64,000 nucleotides of DNA. Origin: Streptomyces longhuiensis (GTDB taxonomy: Bacteria > Actinomycetota > Actinomycetes > Streptomycetales > Streptomycetaceae). Numbering within the stretch: the first letter of the stretch is position 1; every line of letters begins with the position of its first letter. Positions 52,186 to 60,399 of this stretch are shown piece by piece. The stretch is taken from positions 496,001 to 560,000 of the forward strand of contig NZ_CP085173.1 of NCBI RefSeq assembly GCF_020616555.1, in the 5' to 3' direction. The position numbers and the translations under genes were made by a program. The notes below the pieces were generated by a model, which did not search any database, had not been told where the DNA came from, and was given only the letters and a program-made list of their open reading frames with translations.

Positions 52186-53787
52186 ATGGTCACCGACCAC
52201 GCCACCCTGCCCACCACCGCCCCCCGCGACGCCGGCCTGCCCCACTGGCTGACTCCGGCCCGGATCGAGCGGCTTGCAGCGCGCGTCGCCGCCGCAGCAG
52301 ACGCCGCGCGGGTGACCACGAACGCCCCGTACACCGGGGCTCCGCTGGCCGACCTGCCGGTCTCCACACCCGCGGACGTCGAGGACGCCTTCGCCCGCGC
52401 CCGCATCGCCCAGAAGGCCTGGGCGGCGATATCCCTGAGTCAGCGCAAGAGGATCCTTCTGCGCTTCCACGACCTGGTCCTCGCCCACCAGGACGAGGTG
52501 CTGGATCTGATGCAGGCCGAGAACGGCAAGACCCGCCGCGACGCGTTCCTCGAAGTGACCGACATCGCGATCACCGCCCGCTACTACGCGCGCAACGCCG
52601 CCAAGTATCTGGAGCCCAAGCGCCGGCGCGGCGCGATCCCGGTGCTGACCCACACCACCGAACTGCGCCACCCCAAAGGCGTCGTCGCCGTCGTCTCCCC
52701 GTGGAACTACCCCCTGAGCATGGCCGCCGGCGACGCCATCCCCGCCCTCATGGCCGGCAACGCCGTCGTCCAGAAGCCCGACACCCAGACGGCATTGAGC
52801 GCGCTGTGGGCACTCGATCTGATGCACGAGGCCGGACTGCCTGCCGGGGTGTGGCAGATGGTGATCGGCAGGGGCAGCTCCATCGGCAACACGCTGATGG
52901 ACAACGCCAACTTCATGATGTTCACCGGTTCCACCGCCAGCGGACGGAAGATCGCGAGTGATGCCGGTGAACGCCTCATCGGCACATCCCTCGAGCTCGG
53001 CGGCAAGAACGCCATGATCGTCCTCGACGACGCCGACGTCGAGAAGGCAGCCGACGGCGCGGTTGCCGCCTGCTTCCCCTCCGCCGGACAACTGTGCGTT
53101 TCCATTGAGCGCTTGTACGTGGCCGAGTCCATCCGCGACCAGTTCGTCGCCGCGTTCGTCGCCCGCGCCAAGCAACTCAAGATCGGCGCCGCCTTCGACT
53201 ACACCATCGACGTCGGCAGTCTCACGAACCCGTCCCAACTGGACACCGTCACCACCCACGTCGACGACGCCGTCGCCAAGGGCGCCATCGTCCTCGCAGG
53301 CGGCAAGGCACGGCCGGACCTGGGACCGCTGTTCTACGAGCCGACCATCCTCACCGACGTCACCCCCGACATGACGCTGTACGACGACGAGACCTTCGGC
53401 CCCGTCGTCTCGATCTACCCCTACCGCGACATCGAGGAGGCGATCCAGCGGGCCAACTCCACCCCGTACGGCCTCAACGCCAGCGTCTGGTCGCGCAATG
53501 GCGCCCGGGGCCGGGCCGTCGCCGCCCGCCTGCACGCCGGCACCGTCAACGTGAACGAGGCCTTCGCCGCTGCCTGGGGAAGCATCGACGCGCCGATGGG
53601 CGGCATGGGCGACTCCGGACTCGGCCGCCGCCACGGAGTGGACGGCATCCTCAAGTACACCGAGGCCCAGACCGTCGCCCACCAGCGCATCCAGGGGTTC
53701 TACCCACCGGCCCGCGTCTCCCCCGAGACCTGGGCCACCCTGCTGACCGGCGCGCTGAAGCTCATGAAGGCAGCCGGCGTCCGCTGA
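52186..53787 (+). CDS. NAD(P)-dependent aldehyde dehydrogenase (succinate-semialdehyde type)
   Basis: The gene encodes 533 residues. ALDH landmarks: VVAVVSPWNYPLSMAAGDAI (cofactor and catalytic Asn in SPWNYPL), QKPDTQTALSALWAL, FTGSTASGRKIASDAGERL, SLELGGKNAMIVLDDADVEK (catalytic Glu), FPSAGQLCVSIERLYV (nucleophile Cys), DDETFGPVVSIYPYRDIEEA and NSTPYGLNASVW. It resembles succinate-semialdehyde dehydrogenases of actinobacteria, with a 40-residue N-terminal extension. It would oxidise an aldehyde produced in the pathway of the upstream decarboxylase-like protein. It is followed by a palindromic terminator. Confidence 0.92.
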   Translation: MVTDHATLPTTAPRDAGLPHWLTPARIERLAARVAAAADAARVTTNAPYTGAPLADLPVSTPADVEDAFARARIAQKAWAAISLSQRKRILLRFHDLVLAHQDEVLDLMQAENGKTRRDAFLEVTDIAITARYYARNAAKYLEPKRRRGAIPVLTHTTELRHPKGVVAVVSPWNYPLSMAAGDAIPALMAGNAVVQKPDTQTALSALWALDLMHEAGLPAGVWQMVIGRGSSIGNTLMDNANFMMFTGSTASGRKIASDAGERLIGTSLELGGKNAMIVLDDADVEKAADGAVAACFPSAGQLCVSIERLYVAESIRDQFVAAFVARAKQLKIGAAFDYTIDVGSLTNPSQLDTVTTHVDDAVAKGAIVLAGGKARPDLGPLFYEPTILTDVTPDMTLYDDETFGPVVSIYPYRDIEEAIQRANSTPYGLNASVWSRNGARGRAVAARLHAGTVNVNEAFAAAWGSIDAPMGGMGDSGLGRRHGVDGILKYTEAQTVAHQRIQGFYPPARVSPETWATLLTGALKLMKAAGVR

Positions 53788-53797
53788 ACGGCGACTG

Positions 53798-53813
53798 CTC
53801 CACGGCCGTGGAG
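53798..53813 (+). terminator. Palindrome after the aldehyde dehydrogenase gene
   Basis: CTCCACGGCCGTGGAG, a perfect 16-bp palindrome 11 bases after the stop codon. It is the probable terminator of the decarboxylase/dehydrogenase operon. Confidence 0.6.
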
Positions 53814-53983
53814 CCACACCACGGCAAGAGGGCGGCCCATCCACACGACGGGCTCGCCCTCTTCTCGGGTCCCACTCCCCCGTCTCAGCCCGAAGCCGCG
53901 GCACTGTTTCCGGGCACAGCGTCGACAGGCCGGCCACTTGAAGTGCTCTCCTCCCTTCGCAGGCTCAGGAAGGAGATTCCTGC

Positions 53984-55312
53984 TTACCTTGCGGCAGCGG
54001 GCTTGACGCCACGGGTGCGCCTGACGACTGCCCTCCCGGCAGCCGGGATCGCCAGGAGGCCGATCCGGTACAGGTGCAAGACGTTCCGGGCCGCGTTCCA
54101 GTCGGCATTCGCCGACCATCCGCAGTCCGGGTTCTTGCATACGAACGTGGCCTGGTCTTCGCGGCTGCCGGGCGTGACGAATCCGCACGCGGAGCAGCGC
54201 AGGGAGGTGTTCGGGGCGGGTACCTTGACCAGGGTTCCGCCATTTCGCGCGGTTTTGTACGTCAGCAGTGTCACGGTGCGGCCCCACGCCTCCTGGCTGA
54301 TGGAACGGTTCAGGCCGGACTTCTGCGCGACGTTCCTCCCCGGGTTCTCGATGGTTCCCTTGGCGGACTTGACCATGTTCGTGATCTGCAACTGCTCCAC
54401 CACGACCGTGCCGTACTGGTTGGCGATGGCGGTGGTGGACTTGTGCTGCCAGTCGATTGCTCGGCGCGTGGCTCTTGCGCGGAGCTGCTTGATCTGGTCG
54501 TAGGTGACGTGCAGCCGGTTGGAGCTGCGCTCTTTCGGCTTGCGGAAGCTCTTGCGGTGCGCGGCGCGCTGTTCCAGGCGGAGCAGTTTGGCCTTCTCAT
54601 CCGGGTTCAGCCACTTGTCCCGGTCGGCGGTGCCGTCCGGGAGCCGGGCGGGTCGTCCGTGATCCTGATGGTTGCCGTCGGACAGCGCAAGCGGCAGGTT
54701 CACCCCGGCGTCGATACCGACCTCGGGACCCTGGTGGGGCTCCGGCTTGAGCTCAAGGGTCCGGATACGGAAGGCGATGTGCCAGCCGAGCCCGTCTTTG
54801 ACCAGCCGTGCCCCGGTGATCCGGTTCTCCTTGTTGGCGAGCTTGCCGACGGGGAGATCCTTGGTCCAGCGGAACCGGACACGGCCCACCTTGGGGATGT
54901 TGACCATGCCCCACCGTCGGTGTACTCGCTTGATCTGCAAGTCCCGGCCCTGCGGGATGTCCACCGACAATGCCGTGCGGAAGCGGGCCTTGAAGTTCGG
55001 CTCGTCCGCACGCCCGTCCCAGCAGTTCCGCCACGCCTGGAAGTACGTCTTGAGTACCGCCTGCGCGGCCTGCGCGGGCAGCACCGCGTACCAGTCGATC
55101 TCCTTGCGGGCCTGCCGCAACGCCTGATCCATGCGCGTCAGAGCGCGCTGACACTTCGGCGTCATCTGCCACAGGTCGTGGAGCTGATTCCACATCGCGC
55201 GTGCCGCGTGCGCCTGGTCATCCATGAGCCGGACCTGTGCGGGCGTCAGCACCAGCCGGGCGCGGTGCCCGAACTGCCGCTTCTCCCACACGAGTTCACC
55301 CATGACCATCAC
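53984..55312 (-). CDS. tnpB: TnpB RNA-guided nuclease, copy 2
   Basis: The gene encodes 442 residues, clearly homologous to copy 1. RuvC residues: Asp201 (EVGIDAGVNLPLALSDG), Glu306 (TVVVEQLQITNM) and Asp404 (SANADWNAARNV). Zinc ribbon Cys 373, 376, 392 and 397. Translation may start at ATG 55312 or at 55303 (MGELVWEKRQFG). Divergence from copy 1 is spread over the whole protein with the active site kept, so both have been under selection. With a working tnpA next to it, this copy may be mobile. Confidence 0.93.
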   Translation of the reverse strand: MMVMGELVWEKRQFGHRARLVLTPAQVRLMDDQAHAARAMWNQLHDLWQMTPKCQRALTRMDQALRQARKEIDWYAVLPAQAAQAVLKTYFQAWRNCWDGRADEPNFKARFRTALSVDIPQGRDLQIKRVHRRWGMVNIPKVGRVRFRWTKDLPVGKLANKENRITGARLVKDGLGWHIAFRIRTLELKPEPHQGPEVGIDAGVNLPLALSDGNHQDHGRPARLPDGTADRDKWLNPDEKAKLLRLEQRAAHRKSFRKPKERSSNRLHVTYDQIKQLRARATRRAIDWQHKSTTAIANQYGTVVVEQLQITNMVKSAKGTIENPGRNVAQKSGLNRSISQEAWGRTVTLLTYKTARNGGTLVKVPAPNTSLRCSACGFVTPGSREDQATFVCKNPDCGWSANADWNAARNVLHLYRIGLLAIPAAGRAVVRRTRGVKPAAAR

Positions 55313-55329
55313 CCTAATACAGTTGGCTT

Positions 55330-55761
55330 ATGTCACCACGATGGAACCCAAATCCTGACGTACGCACCGGCCGTCACGTCGTCTATAACCTTCACGCCCA
55401 CTTGGTATTCGTCACCAAGTATCGGCGTAAGGCATTCACCGACGCCATGCTGACGCGCACCGAGGAGATCATGCGCGACGTCTGCACCGACTTCGAGGCC
55501 GAACTCAAGCAGTTCAACGGCGAGCAGGACCATGTGCATCTGCTCGTGCACTATCCGCCCAAGGTCCAGCTCTCCAAACTGGTCAACTCCCTCAAGGGCG
55601 TCAGCTCCCGCAGGCTTCGCCAGGAATACGACAGCCACGTCCGCCGCTACCTGTGGGGCGGACACTTCTGGCCCGGCTCCTACTTCGCCGGATCCTGCGG
55701 CGGCGCACCGCTGACCGTCGTCAAGCAGTACATCGAAAACCAGCAGCGCCCCACCGGCTGA
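55330..55761 (+). CDS. tnpA: TnpA Y1 HUH transposase, intact, copy 2
   Basis: The gene encodes 143 residues. HUH motif in GEQDHVHLLVHYPPKVQLSK (His68, His70) and catalytic Tyr134 in VVKQYIENQ. N-terminus GRHVVYNLHAHLVFVTKYRR and KGVSSRRLRQEYDSHVRRYL are typical of IS200/IS605 transposases, which excise and insert single-stranded DNA during replication. Divergent from tnpB, with 17 bp between starts. Confidence 0.93.
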   Translation: MSPRWNPNPDVRTGRHVVYNLHAHLVFVTKYRRKAFTDAMLTRTEEIMRDVCTDFEAELKQFNGEQDHVHLLVHYPPKVQLSKLVNSLKGVSSRRLRQEYDSHVRRYLWGGHFWPGSYFAGSCGGAPLTVVKQYIENQQRPTG

Positions 55762-55823
55762 GGACAACACTGCGGACCCATGCGAACGTGCGGGTCAGAG
55801 CAGCCCTGAGATGGCCTTCACCC

Positions 55824-55839
55824 CCGCCGCAAACGGCGG
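55824..55839 (+). repeat. Sub-terminal hairpin of IS605-type copy 2
   Basis: CCGCCG-CAAA-CGGCGG. It differs from copy 1 in both arms in a compensating manner, which keeps the 6-bp stem. Confidence 0.8.
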
Positions 55840-56037
55840 AGCACTGGCCAAGATCAAAGGTAGGACCAGAACTCACTCGGTTCCGGTCCGGCTTCTCTCC
55901 CCATGCAGCCAGAACCGCTTATCGGGGTCGTTTCAGAACGAGAACTTGATGTCTCAACGGGGCGGCGCTCGGCGGTGACACAGAACCGTGTGCTCAGCCC
56001 GCACGTTCGCTCGACAGACCGTTGAGGGAGGAGAACC

Positions 56038-57022
56038 TTGTCGAGCTCGAACTTCCCGCCGGTACGGGCGATGGGACGCGGGCCGAGCTGGTATCGCGGG
56101 GACTGCCATGTCCACTCCGTCCACTCGGACGGAGAACTCACTCCCAAGGAGTTGGCATACCGGGCACGCGCTGTCGGGCTCGACTTCATCGCGACGACCG
56201 AGCACAACTCTGCTGCAGCACCCGGTGTGTGGACGCCTCTGGCTGCCGATGACTTCCTGATCATGCTCGGTGAGGAGGTGACCACGAACACCGGGCACTG
56301 GCTCGCACTCGGCACCAGCCCTGGCCAGATCGTTGACTGATCGGGCCAGGGACGGACTCATCGATCGGTGCCTCGATCAGGTCCATCGAATGGGAGGCCT
56401 TTGCGTGGTCGCGCACCCGCACGCGCCCTATCCGTCAGGCGACTTCATGTATTCCTTCCAGGGCTTCGATGTCGTAGAGGTGTGGAACGGGCCGTGGACG
56501 TCGGACCGGCCCTGGAATGCAGACAACGAGGCCTCCTTGGCAGAGTGGGGGCGGAGTCTCGCAGCCGGCATCCAGACGGGCTCGTGGCTGCCGGCGGTGG
56601 GCAACAGCGACACGCACTTGGAAGGACAGATCGGCATCCCTCATACGGTGGTCTTCGCCACGGAGCTGAGTACGGAGGCGATCCTGGCCGGGATCCGGTC
56701 GGGTCGCAGCTGGATCGCCGAGTCGGCCGCCGTGAAGGTGTCGTTTGCCGCCGGCGTCGCGGGCCGCATCGTCGGGGTAGGTGAACGGCTCGCAACTCGT
56801 GGTGGAGAGGTCAAAGTGCAGGCAGAGGTGCATGGCGTGCCGGAAGCGACCGTCAGCTTCCACACCCGTCGAGGGAGGGTTCACCGCCTGTCTCTCCCCG
56901 GCGATGGATCAGGTGTCGTGCAGTGGCACACGACGGCGGAGGAATCGGCATTCGTCCGCATCGAGGTCCGCCGTCCCAACGGGTACGTCGCCGCACTCAC
57001 CAATCCGATCATCCTGACCTGA
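56038..57022 (+). pseudogene. PHP-domain metal-dependent phosphoesterase, split by a frameshift
   Basis: Starts at TTG 56038, which has GGGAGGAGAACC in front. The first 100 codons read WYRGDCHVHSVHSDGELTPK and LDFIATTEHNSAAAPGVW (metal-binding HxH and the E/H of TTEHN) up to PGQIVD-stop at 56338. The protein continues in another frame from about 56335: ARDGLIDRCLDQVHRMGGLC, VVAHPHAPYPSG (HPH motif), LPAVGNSDTHLEGQIGIPHT (SDTH motif) and a C-terminal beta domain. One lost or gained base near 56333 explains it. All metal ligands are there, so a sequencing error or a recent mutation is likely. The long leader domain of related exported proteins is absent. Confidence 0.8.
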
Positions 57023-57359
57023 CCCATCACTTCAACGAGCCAAGCGGTGCGCAGACGGCGGCGGATGAGGCTGCAGGCCAGTTCCGGGAGACACACGTGG
57101 AGATCGGCGCGCCGTTCGCAACCGATGCCGTGTCGTGTGAGCTGGTGAAACCAGGCGAGTCTCGTGCGACCACCTGCCGGACCTCGCCCAGTACGGAGCC
57201 ATGGGCGACACCGCGCGGGCGGTCACCGCTTGATGCCACGCTTCCACAGCAGGCGGCACTCGTGCGGTACCGCAGCCAAGGCGAGGGCTCAGCTACGACC
57301 GTAGGTGTGGGGCGGTCACGCCACCTGTCTCGAACCGATGGTGAAGCAGGAATCCGCTT
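57023..57359. other. Debris between the PHP gene and truncated oxidoreductase
   Basis: Nothing protein-like continues the oxidoreductase here, and no IS family can be named. Confidence 0.4.
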
Positions 57360-57713
57360 CTGCTCGGCGCCCATGTCGGATGCCACCTGGCGGCCGGGGT
57401 GGTTGATCTGCATCCAGATCGCGCCACCGCCGGACTTGCCGGCCTTGGCCCAGTCGCTGAACGGCTTCAGCGGCGCGTGCTCGTCGAGCACGACGCCACC
57501 GGGGCCGGTCAGTGCCTCGGCGTGCACCATGACGTTGCCGGTGATCAGCAGTCCGGTGCCCCCGGCGGCCCAGCGCCGGTACAGCGTGAACAGCTGCTCG
57601 TCGGGAAGCTGGCCGTCGCCGGCCATGTTCTCCTCCATGGCCGCCTTCGCGATGCGATTGCCCAGTGCCTGCCCGGAGCGCAGGGACAGTGGCGAGAACA
57701 GCTCGCTGGTCAT
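57360..57713 (-). pseudogene. Old-yellow-enzyme (NADH:flavin oxidoreductase), C-terminally truncated
   Basis: From ATG 57711-57713 (AGAGGGA upstream) the frame encodes MTSELFSPLSLRSGQALGNR, IAKAAMEENMAGDGQLPDEQ, LYRRWAAGGTGLLITGNVMV and GGAIWMQINHPGRQVASDMG. This is the first third of an OYE-type FMN barrel (KAAMEE, GG.GL.ITGNV and Q..HPGRQ motifs). After MGAEQK near 57365 the homology stops, although the frame stays open in unrelated sequence to 57027. About 250 C-terminal residues of the barrel are missing, so it is non-functional. It is divergent from the TetR gene. Confidence 0.75.
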
Positions 57714-57741
57714 CCCGTTTCCCTCTTCCATGTCGATCACC

Positions 57742-57788
57742 TACGATGTGTACACCACTCACATTAAAGCAGAAATGTAAGCATCGTA
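57742..57788. promoter_or_regulatory. Inverted-repeat operator between the oxidoreductase and TetR genes
   Basis: TACGATGTGTACA (57742-57754) and TGTAAGCATCGTA (57776-57788) are inverted repeats with 11 of 13 positions matching. The right half and the following AACATG closely match the element before the decarboxylase gene (TGTATGCACCGTAAACATG at 51218-51236). It is the probable autoregulatory site of the TetR protein. Confidence 0.65.
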
Positions 57789-57808
57789 AACATGGGGGAG
57801 TGTGACTT

Positions 57809-58432
57809 ATGCCGCAGACCAGCGCCTATCACCATGGCGACCTGCGCGCGGCCTGCCTGCGTGCCGCCCGGGAACTGCTCGAGGAGGACGGCAGCGCCGG
57901 ACTGTCCCTACGCGCAGTCGCCCGCCGAGCCGGAGTGTCAGCCACGGCCCCCTACCGCCACTTCGCGGACCGCGACGCGCTCGTGTCCGCAGTCGCCGCG
58001 GAGGGTTACCGCGAGCTCGCCGGGCACCTGGCCACGGCCCACCCCTCCCCCTCGACGCCCGACGACCTGGCCGCGGTCGCGATTGTCTACGTGCAGTTCG
58101 CGCTCGATCACCCGGCGATGTTCCGGGCGATGTTCGCCGAGCCCTGCGATCCAGCCAGCGAGGAACGGGTCGCCGCGACCGCCGTCATCACCGAGTACGT
58201 CCACGGCATCGTCCGCGACGCGTTCCCGGGTGCGGACGATGCGGGCGCGCTGTCGACCACGGTGTGGGCTCTCGTCCACGGCCTGGCGTTCCTCCACCTC
58301 GACGGCAAGCTGGACACCTCCACCCCTGAGGTGGTCGCCGACCAGGTGCGCGCCGCCGTGTACGCGCTGTTCACCGTGTCCCCGGCCATGTCGCAGGCTG
58401 CGACCGCCCCAGGCGCTGAGGCAACGGTCTAG
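57809..58432 (+). CDS. TetR-family transcriptional regulator
   Basis: The gene encodes 207 residues. The N-terminal HTH is HHGDLRAACLRAARELLEED, GLSLRAVARRAGVSATAPYR and HFADRDALVSAVAAEGY, typical TetR. The C-terminal ligand domain has AIVYVQFALDHPAMFRAMFA and WALVHGLAFLHLDGKLD, as in the TetR_C_13/WHG-type subfamily. It lies divergent from the truncated oxidoreductase with an inverted repeat between. The similar operator in front of the decarboxylase/aldehyde dehydrogenase operon 6.6 kb away suggests a common regulon. The inducer is unknown. Confidence 0.92.
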   Translation: MPQTSAYHHGDLRAACLRAARELLEEDGSAGLSLRAVARRAGVSATAPYRHFADRDALVSAVAAEGYRELAGHLATAHPSPSTPDDLAAVAIVYVQFALDHPAMFRAMFAEPCDPASEERVAATAVITEYVHGIVRDAFPGADDAGALSTTVWALVHGLAFLHLDGKLDTSTPEVVADQVRAAVYALFTVSPAMSQAATAPGAEATV

Positions 58433-58801
58433 TCGAGACACCTCGGAGAGATCCCGATCGGTCAAGATCAGCGGACCTTCGTGCTTCCGCCCCATGTCGA
58501 GGCGATACGCCGGAGGTACCCCTGCATGCTTTGAGCCGACTTCTGAGAACGAGGCGTCTGACGCGCCTCAGACGGTGATCGACGAGCGGAAGCCGAAGCG
58601 GGCACGGTCGATGCCTCTCCGACCGAAACGTGCCTGTCCGATGGGCGGGTGCGGGGTGCTGCACGGCAACGACCAACACCTCCGCTCAGGGCCCACAGCC
58701 CTCCCGGCCTGCGGGCCTGCTGCCGATGTAGCCTCAGCGGACGCCCGTTCCGCAGCAGGATTTGCGGCCGGCGAACAGTGCACAGGAGAGATGGGAAGTC
58801 G
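58433..58801. other. Intergenic, nothing recognised
   Basis: No coherent frame and no clear hairpin. Confidence 0.4.
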
Positions 58802-59173
58802 ATGACTCTGAAGGAAGGCCAGCGGGTGGAGCTGGCAGCCGACACCAGGCTGACCGATTCGGTCGAGGTGTCAGGAGTCGTCATCGGGTTCCTGTCCCTG
58901 GCGGCGGGCACCGGCGGGACCGTCGAGCGGGTGACCGACCACCAGGACGAGAGCGAGGACGTGCGCGAGTACGAGCGGCTCAAGGCGCTGCTCGACGCCT
59001 TCGGGCCCGACATGCCCACGCAGAGCAGGAGACAGCTCGAAGAGAAGGTTGCCTCTCTGGAACCCGCGTGGACCGCCTACCAGGAACGAGCGCCTCACGT
59101 GAGCGTACGGGTCCGCTTCGACAACGGGTTCATCCTCGACGGAGCCGACGAGAGCGTCTTCGTCCCTGCCTGA
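58802..59173 (+). CDS. Unknown 123-aa acidic protein
   Basis: Starts at ATG 58802 with GGAGAGATGGGAAG upstream. The N-terminal part MTLKEGQRVELAADTRLTDS, VEVSGVVIGFLSLAAGTGGT and VERVTD looks like a small beta-barrel (SH3-like) opening. The middle DESEDVREYERLKALLDAFG, RRQLEEKVASLEP is a helical acidic segment. The end HVSVRVRFDNGFILDGADES returns to beta strands as if closing the barrel. Codon bias is good and no membrane segment is seen. I know no named family. Monocistronic. Confidence 0.65.
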   Translation: MTLKEGQRVELAADTRLTDSVEVSGVVIGFLSLAAGTGGTVERVTDHQDESEDVREYERLKALLDAFGPDMPTQSRRQLEEKVASLEPAWTAYQERAPHVSVRVRFDNGFILDGADESVFVPA

Positions 59174-59330
59174 ACCACATCTGGACGCAGTCAGCGTGCT
59201 CCGAGTCGCAACGGCCGCCTGCGAGTTGTGGTCGACGTCAGGTGGCGGTGGCCAAGGAGCGCAACAGCCGCGGAGATCCCCGCAGTTGTCTGCCATGGCC
59301 TCTGCCCACGTACACGCTCCATTGGTGACC

Positions 59331-60245
59331 TCAGGCGGCCAGGAGCGGGTTCCCGTTGGCCTCGACGAAGTCGCGGGCGGCCTGGCAGAAGGCGCGGATC
59401 CGGCTCGTCTCGGCGGCGGCTCGCCAGATCAGGCGCCATTCGTACGGGAGGCCGTCAGTGATGGGGATGTAGACCACGTCTGGCCGTGAGTCATAGCGGC
59501 CCGCGTGGGTGGGGACGGGGAAGATGCCGCGGCCCGAACCCACCAGGGCGAGCATCTCCTGGATGGTCGCGAAGTCCGTGCCGCGCTCGATGGGCCGGCC
59601 GCCGGGGGTGTGGCTGGGCACGGACAGTGCATCGAGTTCAGCGGGAATGCCGCGCGGGCGCAGGACCCTGTCGCGGGCGAGGTCCTCCAGGGAGACCGAA
59701 TCGCGGCGTGCGAAGGGGTGGCGCGCCGAGACCGCCAGGACCGAGGGCTCGCAAAAGAGCACGGGGCTCTCGTTGAGGTCGGGATGGACGCCCGTCGCGG
59801 CGATCAGCAAGATGTCGACGGTGTCGCCGTGCAGCAGTGTGGCGCTGTCGGCGTAACGGCTTTCGATGATCTCCACCCGACAGGCCGGGTGCCTGGCCTG
59901 GAACGCCTCGGCGACCTGCAGGACGAACTGGGCGACGGCGGTGCCGAGGAAACCGACGCGCAGGACCCCGTCGAGTCCCAGGCCGGCCGCGACCGCCCGT
60001 GCGAAACCGTCGAGAATCTGCTGATGAGCAGGGCGTATGTCGTCATCGAGGCGCTGCCCGATGGGCGTCAACGTCACGCGGCGGCTGGTGCGGTCGAACA
60101 GGGGCGCCCCGACGGCGCGCTCCAGCTTCTTGATCGCCTTGCTGACCATGGCCACCGAGACGTGCAGCCGCTCGGCGCTGCGGCCGAAGTGCAGTTCCTC
60201 GGCAAGGGTCAGGAAGATCTCGATGTCACGCCGCTCCATGGCCAC
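59331..60245 (-). CDS. LysR-family transcriptional regulator
   Basis: The gene encodes 304 residues. HTH: MERRDIEIFLTLAEELHFGR, SAERLHVSVAMVSKAIKKLE and RAVGAPLFDRTSRRVTLTPI, standard LysR (positions 1-60). The effector domain follows from about 90: LRVGFLGTAVAQFVLQVAEA, CRVEIIESRYADSATLLHGD and the C-terminal AGRYDSRPDVVYIPITDGLP. Divergent from the NmrA-like/DUF1772 operon with 154 bp between starts, the usual geometry for a LysR activator and its target. Confidence 0.93.
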   Translation of the reverse strand: MAMERRDIEIFLTLAEELHFGRSAERLHVSVAMVSKAIKKLERAVGAPLFDRTSRRVTLTPIGQRLDDDIRPAHQQILDGFARAVAAGLGLDGVLRVGFLGTAVAQFVLQVAEAFQARHPACRVEIIESRYADSATLLHGDTVDILLIAATGVHPDLNESPVLFCEPSVLAVSARHPFARRDSVSLEDLARDRVLRPRGIPAELDALSVPSHTPGGRPIERGTDFATIQEMLALVGSGRGIFPVPTHAGRYDSRPDVVYIPITDGLPYEWRLIWRAAAETSRIRAFCQAARDFVEANGNPLLAA

Positions 60246-60399
60246 CTCGTCCGTCCGTCCCGTCGCAGGCCCGGTTCATCAACCTCTGGGTCAACGATCC
60301 TTGCACGCTTGCTCGTTGTTGCCGATACCCAGCCGCCGGATCATCGGAAGTGGCCGAACAAGACACGGCCGGCACTACCGAGAAGCGGAGGAAAACACA

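Larger units (their letters stand above)
53938..55860. mobile_element. IS605-type (IS200/IS605 family) element, copy 2, apparently intact
   Basis: About 1.9 kb, starting TTGAAGTGCTCTCCTCCC and ending GGCCAAGATCAAA like copy 1. It carries full-length divergent tnpB and tnpA with all catalytic residues, and the hairpin at 55824-55839. It is inserted between the aldehyde dehydrogenase operon and the PHP gene. Its guide sequence, read from the tnpB end, would begin GTGGCCGGCCTGTCGA. Confidence 0.9.

Noticed and set aside
50054..58432. Idea that the 50-58 kb region is a polyketide or terpenoid gene cluster
   Set aside because: Only a hydrolase, an ADC-like protein and an aldehyde dehydrogenase are present. 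No synthase or carrier protein is seen, so a small catabolic regulon is the simpler reading.
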